IMG/VR virus record: IMGVR_UViG_3300008627_000018
Coordinates: 1 to 40,285 of that record
DNA length: 40,285 bases
Origin: a virus
Direction: 5' to 3' (one strand)
Made by a program: the position numbers and the translations under genes. Below are positions 14,799 through 23,369 of this stretch, one piece after another. The notes under the pieces are model-generated. The model made no database searches. It saw only the letters and a program-made list of their open reading frames with translations, and was not told where the DNA came from. Numbering within the stretch: position 1 is the stretch's first letter; every line of letters begins with the position of its first letter.

Positions 14799-17700
14799 TG
14801 ATAATAGCACATATAAGCGATGTTCATATAAGAAAAACTAGAAGGCATGAAGAGTATAGAATAGTTTTAGATAATCTTATTTCTAGTTTAGAGTCGTTCG
14901 CTATAGATAGAATTGTTGTTGCTGGTGATTTACTTCATAATAAAACAGACCTATCACCCGAAGCAGTACATCTAGCAAGTAAATACTTAGATGCTTTGAG
15001 TAACATTGCTCCTGTGGATTTGATTTTAGGAAACCATGATTGTGTTATCAATCAACATAATCGTTTGGATAGTTTGTCTCCTATTATAGAGTTGCTGCAG
15101 AAAAAGGGTAAGCCAATAAACTTCTATAATGATAGTGAAATGGTGGAACATGGTAATTTGGTTTATGGTATTTTTGCTCAACAGCATACTAAACATCAAT
15201 GGCCTATTGAGTTTGAGCGAGAAGACGGTAAGATCTATGTAGCACTTCATCATGGCGCAATTGATGGAAGTACTACTAGCGCTAGTCATCGTATTGAAAG
15301 CGAAGTAGATAAGAGTGTGTTTCGTAATTATGACTTTGGGATGTTGGGTGACATTCATTCACGACAAGCGATGATGTTAGATAAGAATGGTAAGGTAAAG
15401 GTTGCTTATTCTGGTTCGCTTATTCAGCAAAACTTTGGTGAAGAAATTGAGAAGGGTTTTCTTCTTTGGGATTTAGATCAAAAGAAATGTACCTTCATAG
15501 AAATAGCTAATGATTGGGGGTTTAAAACTTTCCGCTTAGATACAGATGCCATAGCCAAGATTGATAATTTGGAGTTTGATTTACCTGCGAAGCCTTATGT
15601 TCGTATTTTACTTAGCTCTGATGATTATAGCATAACTACTTCTAAACAGGTAGAGTCGATTATAAAAGCAAAGTATAAACCCGAAGCTTTGTTTATTGAA
15701 GTAGATGTTAAAGAAACAGTCGATGATTTATCCCTAACTGATACGCCGGAAAATGTGACAGACCTTAAGGCACAACAGGATTTATTGAAGCAATACTTTG
15801 GTAAGCGACCAACTGTGTCGGAGCAAGAGGTTGAAGAAATATTAGCCATTCATAAAGATTTTTATGATACTTGCGCTACAGAAGAATATGATACTTACAA
15901 GGGTAGAAAGTGGGTTATCCATAAGGTTATGTTTGATAATGTATTTTCTTATGGGCCAAGCAACATAATTAATTTTGATAAGCTTAAGGGACTAACAGGC
16001 ATATTCTCTGCTAACGCTTCTGGTAAGTCAAGTATTCTGTATGCGATTCTACAAGGGTTTTTTAATAGTAGCAATAGAACAGGTGGTAGAAATGTTGCTG
16101 ATGTTATTCATAAGAATAAAGAAGAAGGCTCTATAGAGATAGAGTTTTCTATAGATAATCAAAGATATATTGTAGATAGAAAGTTTAAGAGAAACAAGAG
16201 AAATCCAAACCGCGCTAATAATAAAGTAGAGTTGTTTCAAATTATTGCTGGCGATAAAGTTAATATTAGTGGTCATGCGAATGTAAGAGAAACAGAAGAG
16301 CAGATACGCAGCTTGCTTGGATCTTATGAAGAGCATACCATGACTACCTTTAGTCAGCAGTTTGATGTTACTCGATTTATTGATCATGGTCAAACTAATA
16401 GAAAAGATTTGCTCGCTCGCTTTCTTGGGTTAAATGTTATTGATGACTTGCAGAAATCTATTAAGGAAGAAACATCTTCTACTAAAACTTTGTTGCGAGA
16501 ATATCAAGATAAGGATTACCCATCTATTCTTAATCAGTTTGAATCAAAACGAAAAGAAGCAGTAAGTAATATTTCATTTTTGAAAGAGCAAAAGGCTGAA
16601 ATAGAAAAGGAACTAGAGGAAGATAGAAAGTCAAAGGATATTTTAACAAAGTCTCTACATCCAATATATGATGGCTTGCGCTCGTTAATCGCTATTGATG
16701 CCGATATAAATAAATCATCGGGCAATATAAAAGATTTAGAAGAACAACAAGATAAAAACCATGACTTAAAGAAAGAGTATCATTCACAATTAACTGATAG
16801 TAAAACCAAGCTTAATGAATTAGATACAAAAGATGGTGGGTATGTTCACCGAAAAGGGACATACTATGCAACAAACGATAGATTAAAAGAGTTGCAGTGG
16901 GAGCTTAAATCTAAACAAGAAAAGATAAGTCACCATCAAGGACAGAGTGGTATTCTTGATAGACATGATTGGTTTGATACAAATGAAACTTGCAAGAAAT
17001 GTAGTTTTTTAACTGGAGCTTTTCACAGCAGAAAATTAGTTGAAGAAGAAAATAGTTTGTTGAAATCTCTTGAAGAAGATTATGAAGGTAAGCTTAAGGA
17101 CTTAGAGGAATATAAAGATTTTCCTCAAGAAGAAAAGTTATATGAAAAGTGTGAGAAGGGAATTAGTGATTTAGAGTCTAAGTTGCAAAACTTGGGTGTG
17201 GTTTTTGAAAACATCACACTTCAGTTAGAGTTGGAAAAGAATAAATTAACTTCTTATAAGGAAGAGCGAAAGACATATAAGAAGAATGAAAGCTCTATTA
17301 AACATAACCGTAAGGTTGATAGAGAGTTACAGGAAATAGAAAGTAATTTGGCTATTGCTGAAATATCCTTGCGAGATAATAATGATGACATAACAAAGAA
17401 CAATACTGTGTTAGGCCAAATCACTCAGCGTATTACTGATTTAGGTGGCAACATTGAAGTGTTAAAAGAGATAGAAAAGAAGTATGCCTCACATGAATTA
17501 CTGATGGAAGCTTTTGGTAATGATGGTATACCGTTAATGATTATGAATCGTGCAGTTCCACTTATCAATAATGAGATAAGAAAGATTCTAAGTAATGTTA
17601 CCAACTTTGAAGTTTTCCTTGAGGTTGATACAGAAGCACACGACTTGATGATATTTATTGATGATGGTACCTCTCGCCGCCGAGTTGAGTTAGGTTCGGG

Positions 17701-17971
17701 AATGGAGAAAACATTGACCGCCTTAACAATCCGTTCTGCATTATCAAACATTAGCTTACTACCGACTTGCAACCTTTTTGTTATTGATGAAGGGTTCGGC
17801 ACACTTGACTCTGAAAATATCAATCACATGAATATGTTGCTTGGGTATCTTAAAGGTAAGTTTGATAATGTACTTATCATTTCACACATTGAAAGTATGC
17901 AAGATATTACAAATAATGTTATTAATATTAATAAAAATGAAAAAGGATACTCAAGTATTAAAATATTATAG
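14798..17971 (+). CDS. SbcD-SbcC (Mre11-Rad50, T4 gp47-gp46) fusion protein
   Basis: A single 1057-residue chain. The N-terminal third is an Mre11/SbcD phosphoesterase: SDVHIRK (7-13), VAGDLLHNK (42-50), LGNHDC near 77, LHHGAID and GDIHSR. From about residue 375 it continues as an SbcC/Rad50 SMC-type ATPase: Walker A GIFSANASGKSS near 400, long coiled coils, zinc hook CKKC near 732, ABC signature LGSGMEKTL near 965 and Walker B LFVIDEGFG near 993. In T4 and bacteria these are two proteins. It would process double-strand ends for recombination-dependent replication. No stop or frameshift is seen at the junction. Confidence 0.93.
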   Translation: MIIAHISDVHIRKTRRHEEYRIVLDNLISSLESFAIDRIVVAGDLLHNKTDLSPEAVHLASKYLDALSNIAPVDLILGNHDCVINQHNRLDSLSPIIELLQKKGKPINFYNDSEMVEHGNLVYGIFAQQHTKHQWPIEFEREDGKIYVALHHGAIDGSTTSASHRIESEVDKSVFRNYDFGMLGDIHSRQAMMLDKNGKVKVAYSGSLIQQNFGEEIEKGFLLWDLDQKKCTFIEIANDWGFKTFRLDTDAIAKIDNLEFDLPAKPYVRILLSSDDYSITTSKQVESIIKAKYKPEALFIEVDVKETVDDLSLTDTPENVTDLKAQQDLLKQYFGKRPTVSEQEVEEILAIHKDFYDTCATEEYDTYKGRKWVIHKVMFDNVFSYGPSNIINFDKLKGLTGIFSANASGKSSILYAILQGFFNSSNRTGGRNVADVIHKNKEEGSIEIEFSIDNQRYIVDRKFKRNKRNPNRANNKVELFQIIAGDKVNISGHANVRETEEQIRSLLGSYEEHTMTTFSQQFDVTRFIDHGQTNRKDLLARFLGLNVIDDLQKSIKEETSSTKTLLREYQDKDYPSILNQFESKRKEAVSNISFLKEQKAEIEKELEEDRKSKDILTKSLHPIYDGLRSLIAIDADINKSSGNIKDLEEQQDKNHDLKKEYHSQLTDSKTKLNELDTKDGGYVHRKGTYYATNDRLKELQWELKSKQEKISHHQGQSGILDRHDWFDTNETCKKCSFLTGAFHSRKLVEEENSLLKSLEEDYEGKLKDLEEYKDFPQEEKLYEKCEKGISDLESKLQNLGVVFENITLQLELEKNKLTSYKEERKTYKKNESSIKHNRKVDRELQEIESNLAIAEISLRDNNDDITKNNTVLGQITQRITDLGGNIEVLKEIEKKYASHELLMEAFGNDGIPLMIMNRAVPLINNEIRKILSNVTNFEVFLEVDTEAHDLMIFIDDGTSRRRVELGSGMEKTLTALTIRSALSNISLLPTCNLFVIDEGFGTLDSENINHMNMLLGYLKGKFDNVLIISHIESMQDITNNVININKNEKGYSSIKIL

Positions 17972-18000
17972 AATACGCTGAGTTAAAGGAGGGTTGTTGT

Positions 18001-18414
18001 ATGGTAGGACTTAATGTAATAGGTGGCTTGGTCGGTAAGATTCTTCCAGAGGCTGGAAAAATAATAGATAACTTACATACGAGTGGTGAAGAAAAAATGG
18101 CCGCTCGCCAAAAGTTAGAAGCATTATTGGTTTCTGCTGAGCAAGAGGCGCAGAAAGAAGTCACGGAAAGATGGAACGCAGATATGCAAAGTGGGAATTG
18201 GTTAGCTGCCAATATTCGCCCGCTCACTCTTATTTTTCTAACTTCTGTGTTTGCTTTGCTTTCTGTTACAGATGGAAACATAGGTGAATTTTCTATTGGC
18301 GATGCTTACAAACCTATATACCAAACTCTATTGCTTACCGTCTATGGTGCTTACTTTGCTGGTAGAAGTATTGAGAAGATAAAAGGTAAGAGTGATCCAG
18401 TGAAAGAAAAATGA
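18001..18414 (+). CDS. Holin of the GTA 3-TM family
   Basis: The 137-residue product has an amphipathic N-terminal part (ILPEAGKIIDNLHTSGEEK) with a Gln/Glu-rich helix, then WLAANIRPLTLIFLTSVFAL and ending with YQTLLLTVYGAYFAGRSIEK. This is the typical layout of the phage/GTA 3-TM holin family (W..N.RP then (Y/W)..YF.GRS.EK). It would form the inner-membrane lesion at lysis. AAGGAGG (17986-17992) is strong. The gene is followed by ATGA-coupled secreted and lipoprotein-like genes. Confidence 0.85.
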   Translation: MVGLNVIGGLVGKILPEAGKIIDNLHTSGEEKMAARQKLEALLVSAEQEAQKEVTERWNADMQSGNWLAANIRPLTLIFLTSVFALLSVTDGNIGEFSIGDAYKPIYQTLLLTVYGAYFAGRSIEKIKGKSDPVKEK

Positions 18415-19073
18415 AAAATATAATTATAGTTCTTATACTTTTATTTACAACATTTGTTTTTGCTGACCATGATGATGTCAAGGTTATTATTCCTGTAATG
18501 TATGAGGGCTGGAATCTTTTAGGTTTTTCTTTACAACCTCATGTAGTTAGCGATAGTGTTGTTAGTAGTGGGTATGATGCTATAATGTATGCTGCTTTAG
18601 ATAATAGAGTTTTTTATTATGATCAAATTGGTTATTCAGTCGCAGATAGTTTTATTATGGGTGAGGGATTTTGGTTGAAATCTTTTGTAGATGCGCCCCT
18701 TATACAAGAAGGTATAAGATCTTCCAAGAGGATACATATTTTATATGAAGGCTGGAACCTTATTGCTTCTTTAGAAAAAGAAATTCAGCCTTTGTTGTTA
18801 GTGGCATCTCACCCAACCATTGATTCTATTTGGGGTTGGGATACGGTTAATCATCAATACAAAGACATCCTTGCAGAACAATCATCCTTGGTACCGGGAG
18901 TTGGGTATTGGATACGTGCAACGCATGACGATACTTTATTTTATGATGGGTTTAGTAATCATTTTCCACCACAACCGCCTGCAAAAATAGTCGCACCAAG
19001 AAGTCAAGATAATCCACCACCACCGCCTATTTATATACAAAGGAAAACATGGGCACAAATTAAAGGAGAATAA
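18411..19073 (+). CDS. Secreted protein with two 'GWNL...GYW' repeats
   Basis: A 220-residue protein that overlaps the holin gene by ATGA. A signal peptide (KNIIIVLILLFTTFVFA) is followed by two related units of about 70 residues: YEGWNLLGFSL...GEGFWLKS and YEGWNLIASLE...GVGYWIRA. The tail is proline-rich (about residues 188-207, PPQPPAK and PPPPPIY). The GWNL/GYW pattern is seen in extracellular proteins of several bacterial phyla. Location after a holin and the Pro-rich tail suggest a periplasmic or cell-wall-associated lysis factor, but enzymatic residues are not visible. Confidence 0.65.
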   Translation: MKNIIIVLILLFTTFVFADHDDVKVIIPVMYEGWNLLGFSLQPHVVSDSVVSSGYDAIMYAALDNRVFYYDQIGYSVADSFIMGEGFWLKSFVDAPLIQEGIRSSKRIHILYEGWNLIASLEKEIQPLLLVASHPTIDSIWGWDTVNHQYKDILAEQSSLVPGVGYWIRATHDDTLFYDGFSNHFPPQPPAKIVAPRSQDNPPPPPIYIQRKTWAQIKGE

Positions 19074-19075
19074 AG

Positions 19076-19255
19076 GTGAAGCGTTTAGTTAAGATGGCGT
19101 TTGCAGGTGTAGTAGTAGCGTGTCTTTCCCAAGACATTATTTATTTATCTAAGAGAGTGAAAGCAGTACCGAAAGTAGAGATAGTTCAAAGTGCTGCAAA
19201 ACCTAACGCAAAACAAAATTTAAATCAGTTGTTTATAAATTTTTTGTTAAGGTGA
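19076..19255 (+). CDS. 59-residue putative lipoprotein (possible o-spanin)
   Basis: GTG 19076 lies 7 nt after GGAG (19065-19068). The N-terminus KRLVKMAFAGVVVAC has two basic patches, a hydrophobic stretch and a lipobox-like VVAC (C16), followed by a 43-residue mature part. Small lipoproteins next to holins often act as outer-membrane spanins. The mature part is not Pro-rich, and no inner-membrane partner is obvious nearby, so the role is tentative. A simple membrane-anchored peptide is the alternative. Confidence 0.5.
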   Translation: MKRLVKMAFAGVVVACLSQDIIYLSKRVKAVPKVEIVQSAAKPNAKQNLNQLFINFLLR

Positions 19256-19275
19256 TAAAAAAATAGGAGCAACCC

Positions 19276-19397
19276 ATGAAAGCAGTGGCTTATTTGAAAA
19301 CAACTTGTGGGTGGAGAAGAGGTTGAAGATTATTTGTTACGAGCAGATAATGATATTTGCGCACGATCAGGCCAAGCTTTTTAGCGGAGAGGTATAA
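19276..19397 (+). pseudogene. Probable decayed or frameshifted small gene
   Basis: A good Shine-Dalgarno AGGAG (19265-19269) precedes ATG 19276, but the frame stops after 16 codons (MKAVAYLKTTCGWRRG). The other two frames are open just downstream: one reads EEVEDYLLRADNDICARSGQ to TAG 19382, the other reads WVEKRLKIICYEQIMIFAHD to TAA 19395. This pattern fits a gene broken by indels. A real 16-residue leader peptide is the alternative. I cannot name the ancestor. Confidence 0.35.
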
Positions 19398-19711
19398 TTA
19401 AATTTGTTAAAAAATTATTTGGTTCATTTGAAAAAGAAGAGAAATTGCCTCCTGCATGGATGTCACATCCGAATACCGATCCAGAATTATTGCCGGTAGC
19501 GCCACTTACCGTAAATGATGTTATGCACCCACATGAGAGTGAATTTTATGTTCACTCTAGAACCGGAGATATATTGCGTTGTTCGGATGAAGAAATGGAA
19601 AGAAGAAAGAGAGGAAAAGAAAAAAGATTAGCTGAAGAGGCAATAGAAAAGGAAAAGATTGAAGCGCGAAAAGAACAAGCAAGAGAAAGAGCAAAACAAT
19701 ATGGAAAATAA
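19397..19711 (+). CDS. Hypothetical protein with possible ATT start
   Basis: The frame is open back to a stop at 19382. The first in-frame ATG or alternative near a Shine-Dalgarno is ATT 19397, 4 nt after GAGAGG, which would give IKFVKKLFGSFEKEEKLPPA as N-terminus, a typical small-phage-protein beginning. A TTG at 19445 would give 88 residues but has a weaker GAAGAG. The C-terminal 40 residues are a charged helix rich in Glu, Lys and Arg. Function is unknown. Confidence 0.55.
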   Translation: MKFVKKLFGSFEKEEKLPPAWMSHPNTDPELLPVAPLTVNDVMHPHESEFYVHSRTGDILRCSDEEMERRKRGKEKRLAEEAIEKEKIEARKEQARERAKQYGK

Positions 19712-20165
19712 GATAGGCTTTGTCGCAAGTACGTTTGATATTATACATCCTGGTTATGTTTTAATGTTAAAGGAATGCAAAGACAATTGTAATTATTTAA
19801 TAACGGCATTGCATGAAAATCCAGCGTGGGAAAGGGAAGATAAAAACCACCCCATAATGAGTTTACATGAGAGGTTTCTTGTATTAAAATCTATCAGATA
19901 CATAGATAAGATAGTTCCTTATAAGAGTGAAGAGGAACTTTTAAATCTATTGTATTTTTATAGACCCGACATACGTTTCTTAGGGTCAGATTATAATAAA
20001 CCTGAAATGAAAAATAAAATAACCGGCCGGTTACTGTGTAAAGAAACTCATTACATTAGTAGGTTTCACAATTATAGTTCATCGGGTATTAGAAAGAAAA
20101 TTTATGAAGCAGAAAAATATAAAGAAGACACCAAAAAATTTATAGAAGAAGAGGCTATTGCATGA
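19701..20165 (+). CDS. Cytidylyltransferase-like nucleotidyltransferase
   Basis: ATG 19701 gives 154 residues. The N-terminal GFVASTFDIIHPGYVLML is the nucleotidyltransferase (TagD/PPAT-like) signature with H16, but the usual HxGH reads HPGY (Tyr at the second His). The second signature SSSGIRKKI near 130 matches ISTSxIRxR. Such enzymes couple CTP or ATP to phospho-sugars, alcohols or cofactors, for example glycerol-3-phosphate. With sugar-modifying enzymes nearby it could activate a glycan precursor. Loss of the second His leaves activity in doubt. Confidence 0.78.
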   Translation: MENKIGFVASTFDIIHPGYVLMLKECKDNCNYLITALHENPAWEREDKNHPIMSLHERFLVLKSIRYIDKIVPYKSEEELLNLLYFYRPDIRFLGSDYNKPEMKNKITGRLLCKETHYISRFHNYSSSGIRKKIYEAEKYKEDTKKFIEEEAIA

Positions 20166-20692
20166 ACTTTTTTAGTATAGGAAAAGATATTGATATTGTG
20201 AAAAATGATGAAAGAAGTTTAGAGGTGTTGCGATATTCTTCTGGTGTTGATAGCACTCTTGGTATTTTAAGTGAGATAGGGCCGGAAGGGCGTGAGTTTT
20301 TGGGATATACATTGGAAGATGAATGGCGTGAAGAAAAGGTAAGTGCGGAAACTCGCATACCTGAAGGTACTTATGAGATAAAGTTGCGAACCACTGGTGG
20401 ATTTCATAGTAGGTATCTGTCTAAGTTTGGTGCTGATTTTCATAAGGGAATGTTGCATGTACAAGATGTGCCAGGATTTGAGTATATACTTATCCATACA
20501 GGTAATACTGATGATCATACAATGGGTTGCTTATTGGTTGCTGACACTTCACAACAGAACATTACTAAAGATGGATTTATAGGTGCATCAACATCAGCTT
20601 ATAAAAGAATATATCCATCCTTAGCTCAATGGTTGTTAGATGGGAATATCTTAACCATTAATTATATTGATTATGACAACCCCCGCAATTAA
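20162..20692 (+). CDS. DUF5675 family protein
   Basis: The 176-residue product starts at ATG 20162 in an ATGA overlap with the cytidylyltransferase. The pattern LGYTLEDEWREEK, IPEGTYEIKL, YILIHTGNTDDHTMGCLLVA matches DUF5675 proteins, which are widespread in phages. The conserved HTGN and GC residues recall the His/Cys arrangement of peptidoglycan-acting L,D-transpeptidase-like enzymes. That likeness is my inference. Proximity to the holin region makes a cell-wall role plausible. No signal peptide. Confidence 0.75.
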   Translation: MNFFSIGKDIDIVKNDERSLEVLRYSSGVDSTLGILSEIGPEGREFLGYTLEDEWREEKVSAETRIPEGTYEIKLRTTGGFHSRYLSKFGADFHKGMLHVQDVPGFEYILIHTGNTDDHTMGCLLVADTSQQNITKDGFIGASTSAYKRIYPSLAQWLLDGNILTINYIDYDNPRN

Positions 20693-20750
20693 GAGAAACT
20701 AAAACATATTTATATGAGATGATATTTTTTAACTGAATAGGAGTATACTA

Positions 20751-21245
20751 ATGGCTCTTGCACCTTTTGAAGCAATTGTATTAAAAAAGGTTGGTGAATC
20801 TGGTAATGACGGCACCACCGATAATGATAAAAGAACATTACCCGTTTATGTTGGTGGTCAAAATTTTAGCATCATACTAGTAGATAGTGTAGGTGTTCAA
20901 GCAGATGTTAAGGTGCAGGTCAATAATTCTAATTCTATTGACCCACATAAAGCTCACCATGCTGTTCATCCACAAGCTTTGGGGAACGAAAGCCAACTTA
21001 ATGTTTTGATTAATCGTGGCGCTATTGGCCCGTTTGACGATCCTCTTAAAGAATCTTCTGCAAGTGCTGATGATTTTGATGTGAATTGGGTGGATATGCC
21101 TGGCGGCGCTACCATTAATAATTCTGCTTCTGGTTATGTGGGAAGTGGCGCGTGGAGATGGATTAGACTGAAGGGCGCTTCGGAATTGAACGCTACATTA
21201 AGCGGCTATATTTTTGGCGCACAATATCAAGGCTTTAGTAATTAA
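20751..21245 (+). CDS. Hypothetical beta-rich protein, possible virion component
   Basis: A 164-residue protein with AGGAG (20739-20743) 7 nt before ATG. The sequence is rich in Gly, Asn, Ser and Val with beta periodicity, no Cys and no signal peptide, and includes WRWIRLKGASELNATLSGYI. This composition is common in phage head-decoration or tail proteins. No family is recognised. A 58-bp AT-rich gap precedes it and could hold a promoter that I cannot define. Confidence 0.65.
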   Translation: MALAPFEAIVLKKVGESGNDGTTDNDKRTLPVYVGGQNFSIILVDSVGVQADVKVQVNNSNSIDPHKAHHAVHPQALGNESQLNVLINRGAIGPFDDPLKESSASADDFDVNWVDMPGGATINNSASGYVGSGAWRWIRLKGASELNATLSGYIFGAQYQGFSN

Positions 21246-21259
21246 GAAAGCGGGTACAA

Positions 21260-21550
21260 ATGTCTGAGGTTCCTAGTGATTTTTTACCAACCAAAGAAGT
21301 AAAACTTTGGAAAACAAATGAAAAAACAAAAGTAGGTAAGGGGTACTCGCCAAGAATACCGACCTTTTGTATAGTAGTAGATCCTGAAACTAATAAGCGC
21401 TGTGGTAAGTTTATGCGGGTTTGGGATGAAATGTTCTATAATCAATACGGAATGTGTGAGGATTGTTATTTAAAATACAATGCTCATGTAGATGAAATAA
21501 AAAATAAGTTAGATAATGCAGCAGGTGAAGTTGTAAAAGAAGCAGAATAA
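21260..21550 (+). CDS. Small Cys-rich (zinc-binding?) protein
   Basis: A 96-residue protein with four Cys: C37 in PTFCIVV, C48 in KRCGKFM, then C66 and C69 in GMCEDCYLK. The spacing is compatible with one zinc site. The N-terminus is hydrophilic. Translation start is ATG 21260 after a weak AAAGCGGG. Function is unknown. Confidence 0.65.
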   Translation: MSEVPSDFLPTKEVKLWKTNEKTKVGKGYSPRIPTFCIVVDPETNKRCGKFMRVWDEMFYNQYGMCEDCYLKYNAHVDEIKNKLDNAAGEVVKEAE

Positions 21551-21569
21551 AATATTTGGAGAATTTAAG

Positions 21570-22022
21570 ATGATGATGGCAACCCCCGAAGTTTATGTTG
21601 TATCACCGAATAGAAATGTTCCTACTTATACATGGAACCCTATTGAAGTGATTGAAAACTTTATTGCAAAAGTGCCAGAGATGGATGTTAAGTTTGGTGC
21701 ATGGACGGACGAACAGGAAGGGCCGCTAACTGTAAATTTAAAAACTAGCTTAGCTGCTGATCCTCAAACTTATGAACAAGTTGCTATAACGATGGGTGAA
21801 GAGATGGATAATCTTGCACAACTCATTGGTACGGAATTAAAAAATTATGGGTTTAAACCTGTGATTAATCGTGTTAATATAGATGTAAACCCTGGTATGT
21901 ATACAGCCGCTGGTCCTAATGCTCAAGGTCAAAGAACGATTATGTATACAATAGAGGGTGTATATGATTTAAAAATGAATAAAACTCCAGCGCTAGCGGC
22001 GTTTAGTCCGGAGCCTGTATAA
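21570..22022 (+). CDS. Hypothetical protein, possible virion component
   Basis: A 150-residue protein. ATG 21570 is 8 nt from GGAG (21558-21561); ATG codons follow at 21573 and 21576. It is a soluble mixed alpha/beta protein with a Pro/Asn-rich beginning (EVYVVSPNRNVPTYTWNP) and no known motif. It is placed between two unknown genes and the glycosyltransferase, probably in the same operon. Confidence 0.65.
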   Translation: MMMATPEVYVVSPNRNVPTYTWNPIEVIENFIAKVPEMDVKFGAWTDEQEGPLTVNLKTSLAADPQTYEQVAITMGEEMDNLAQLIGTELKNYGFKPVINRVNIDVNPGMYTAAGPNAQGQRTIMYTIEGVYDLKMNKTPALAAFSPEPV

Positions 22023-22040
22023 AAAATAATAGGAGGTTTT

Positions 22041-23369
22041 ATGCGTGAAGAATTGTTGGAGAAAGCGCAATATAAGAACAATGAAGAACGAGAAGAACTA
22101 AAAACATATTTTACACAACCACCCGATATGGATATGGCAAAGAAAACTATTGTCTTCAGTACTCCATCCGAAACGGGTACTAGTTTTTTTAGGTTATTTG
22201 AACCGATGAAAGCCTTGTGGAAAGCCTTTCCCGATGAGGCTAATTATCTCTACACCGAAAATATTCAACCTAATCATATGAAGATTGCTGATACTATTAT
22301 TATGCATAGGTGCGGCAATCTTCATTCCCATTTTCTATCTGTTGCACGAATGTGGCCTCGTACTGAGAGAAGACCGCTGATTATACATGACGCAGATGAT
22401 AATGAATTTAATTTGCCTGACACTCACCCAATGAAGGAACTGTGGATAGAGAGTGGTAAAGATAAAATGTCTATCCAATCTCTAAAGCATTCTGATTTTA
22501 TTACAACAACTACAGAAAAGTTAAAGAGAACCTTTGGTAACTTTAACGATAATGTAGATATCTTTCGTAATCAATTTGATTGGGATTTACCGATGTGGAA
22601 TCTTGATAAGAATGAAGTACGTAAAGAAATGTTGGGAGACTGGTTTCCTACAGATGATAAGATTGTTATTGGTTGGGCTGGCCTAACTTCTCACTTTGAA
22701 GACATTCGTAGAATGCACGCGATCATTAAAGCTATTCACGATAAGCACCCTAACACTTATTTTGTTTTGGCAGGTATGGCGTTGAAGGATAGTCATGTAG
22801 AAATTACTGAAGATGAAAAAGGTAACAAGCAGTTTAAGGAAGTAGAGATTGAAGACGAATCTATGTTGTATAAGAATCGCATTAAGGAAATGTACAGCGA
22901 CATAGATCCAAATAGATTTAAGACGTTTGATGCGTTACCTCTTGAAGAGTATGCAAAGTTTAATGCGCTCTTTGATATTAGTTTAGCTTATGTTGAGCAT
23001 AGTGCTTTCTCATCTTGTAAGAGTGAGATTAAAGTTATTGAGGCTTTACACTATGGAGCTATCCCTGTGTTTTCTGAGTATGGGGGATATAAGGATTTTT
23101 GGAGAGATGCTCCCGACAGAGTAAAACATAAGCATATGGCTATTGGTATTCAATCGCCTGGTCCTTGGATCAAAGCAGTAAGTCATTGGGTAGAAAACTT
23201 TGAGGAAGGTAAAAGAAGAGCCGCTACTCTTAAAGAATATTCAGATGATATTTATGATATTAATAAGCATTGCGAAGAAAGGTTGTCATACTATTTAGAG
23301 AAGAGTGAAGACTTTAAGGAAGCTCAAATTAACATGATAGCTCAATACGTGGATTATTCTGGTGAATGA
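22041..23369 (+). CDS. GT-B-fold glycosyltransferase
   Basis: A 442-residue protein with a two-domain layout. The N-terminal domain has TIVFSTPSETGTSFFRLFEP and IIHDADDNEFN; the C-terminal domain begins with IVIGWAGLTSHFEDIRRM and contains the nucleotide-sugar-binding-type EALHYGAIPVFSEYGGYK. This is the GT4-like pattern. AGGAGG (22031-22036) precedes the ATG. The donor and acceptor are unknown; candidates are phage DNA, capsid or host surface glycan. The 80-residue central insert with repeated Lys/Glu is variable. Confidence 0.82.
   Translation: MREELLEKAQYKNNEEREELKTYFTQPPDMDMAKKTIVFSTPSETGTSFFRLFEPMKALWKAFPDEANYLYTENIQPNHMKIADTIIMHRCGNLHSHFLSVARMWPRTERRPLIIHDADDNEFNLPDTHPMKELWIESGKDKMSIQSLKHSDFITTTTEKLKRTFGNFNDNVDIFRNQFDWDLPMWNLDKNEVRKEMLGDWFPTDDKIVIGWAGLTSHFEDIRRMHAIIKAIHDKHPNTYFVLAGMALKDSHVEITEDEKGNKQFKEVEIEDESMLYKNRIKEMYSDIDPNRFKTFDALPLEEYAKFNALFDISLAYVEHSAFSSCKSEIKVIEALHYGAIPVFSEYGGYKDFWRDAPDRVKHKHMAIGIQSPGPWIKAVSHWVENFEEGKRRAATLKEYSDDIYDINKHCEERLSYYLEKSEDFKEAQINMIAQYVDYSGE

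Noticed and set aside
1668-18281. Minus-strand and alternate-frame open frames of 60-147 codons inside dnaE, sbcDC and other genes
   Set aside because: They lie fully within strong + strand genes, lack Shine-Dalgarno sites, have low-complexity hydrophobic or Ser-rich translations and show no motifs.
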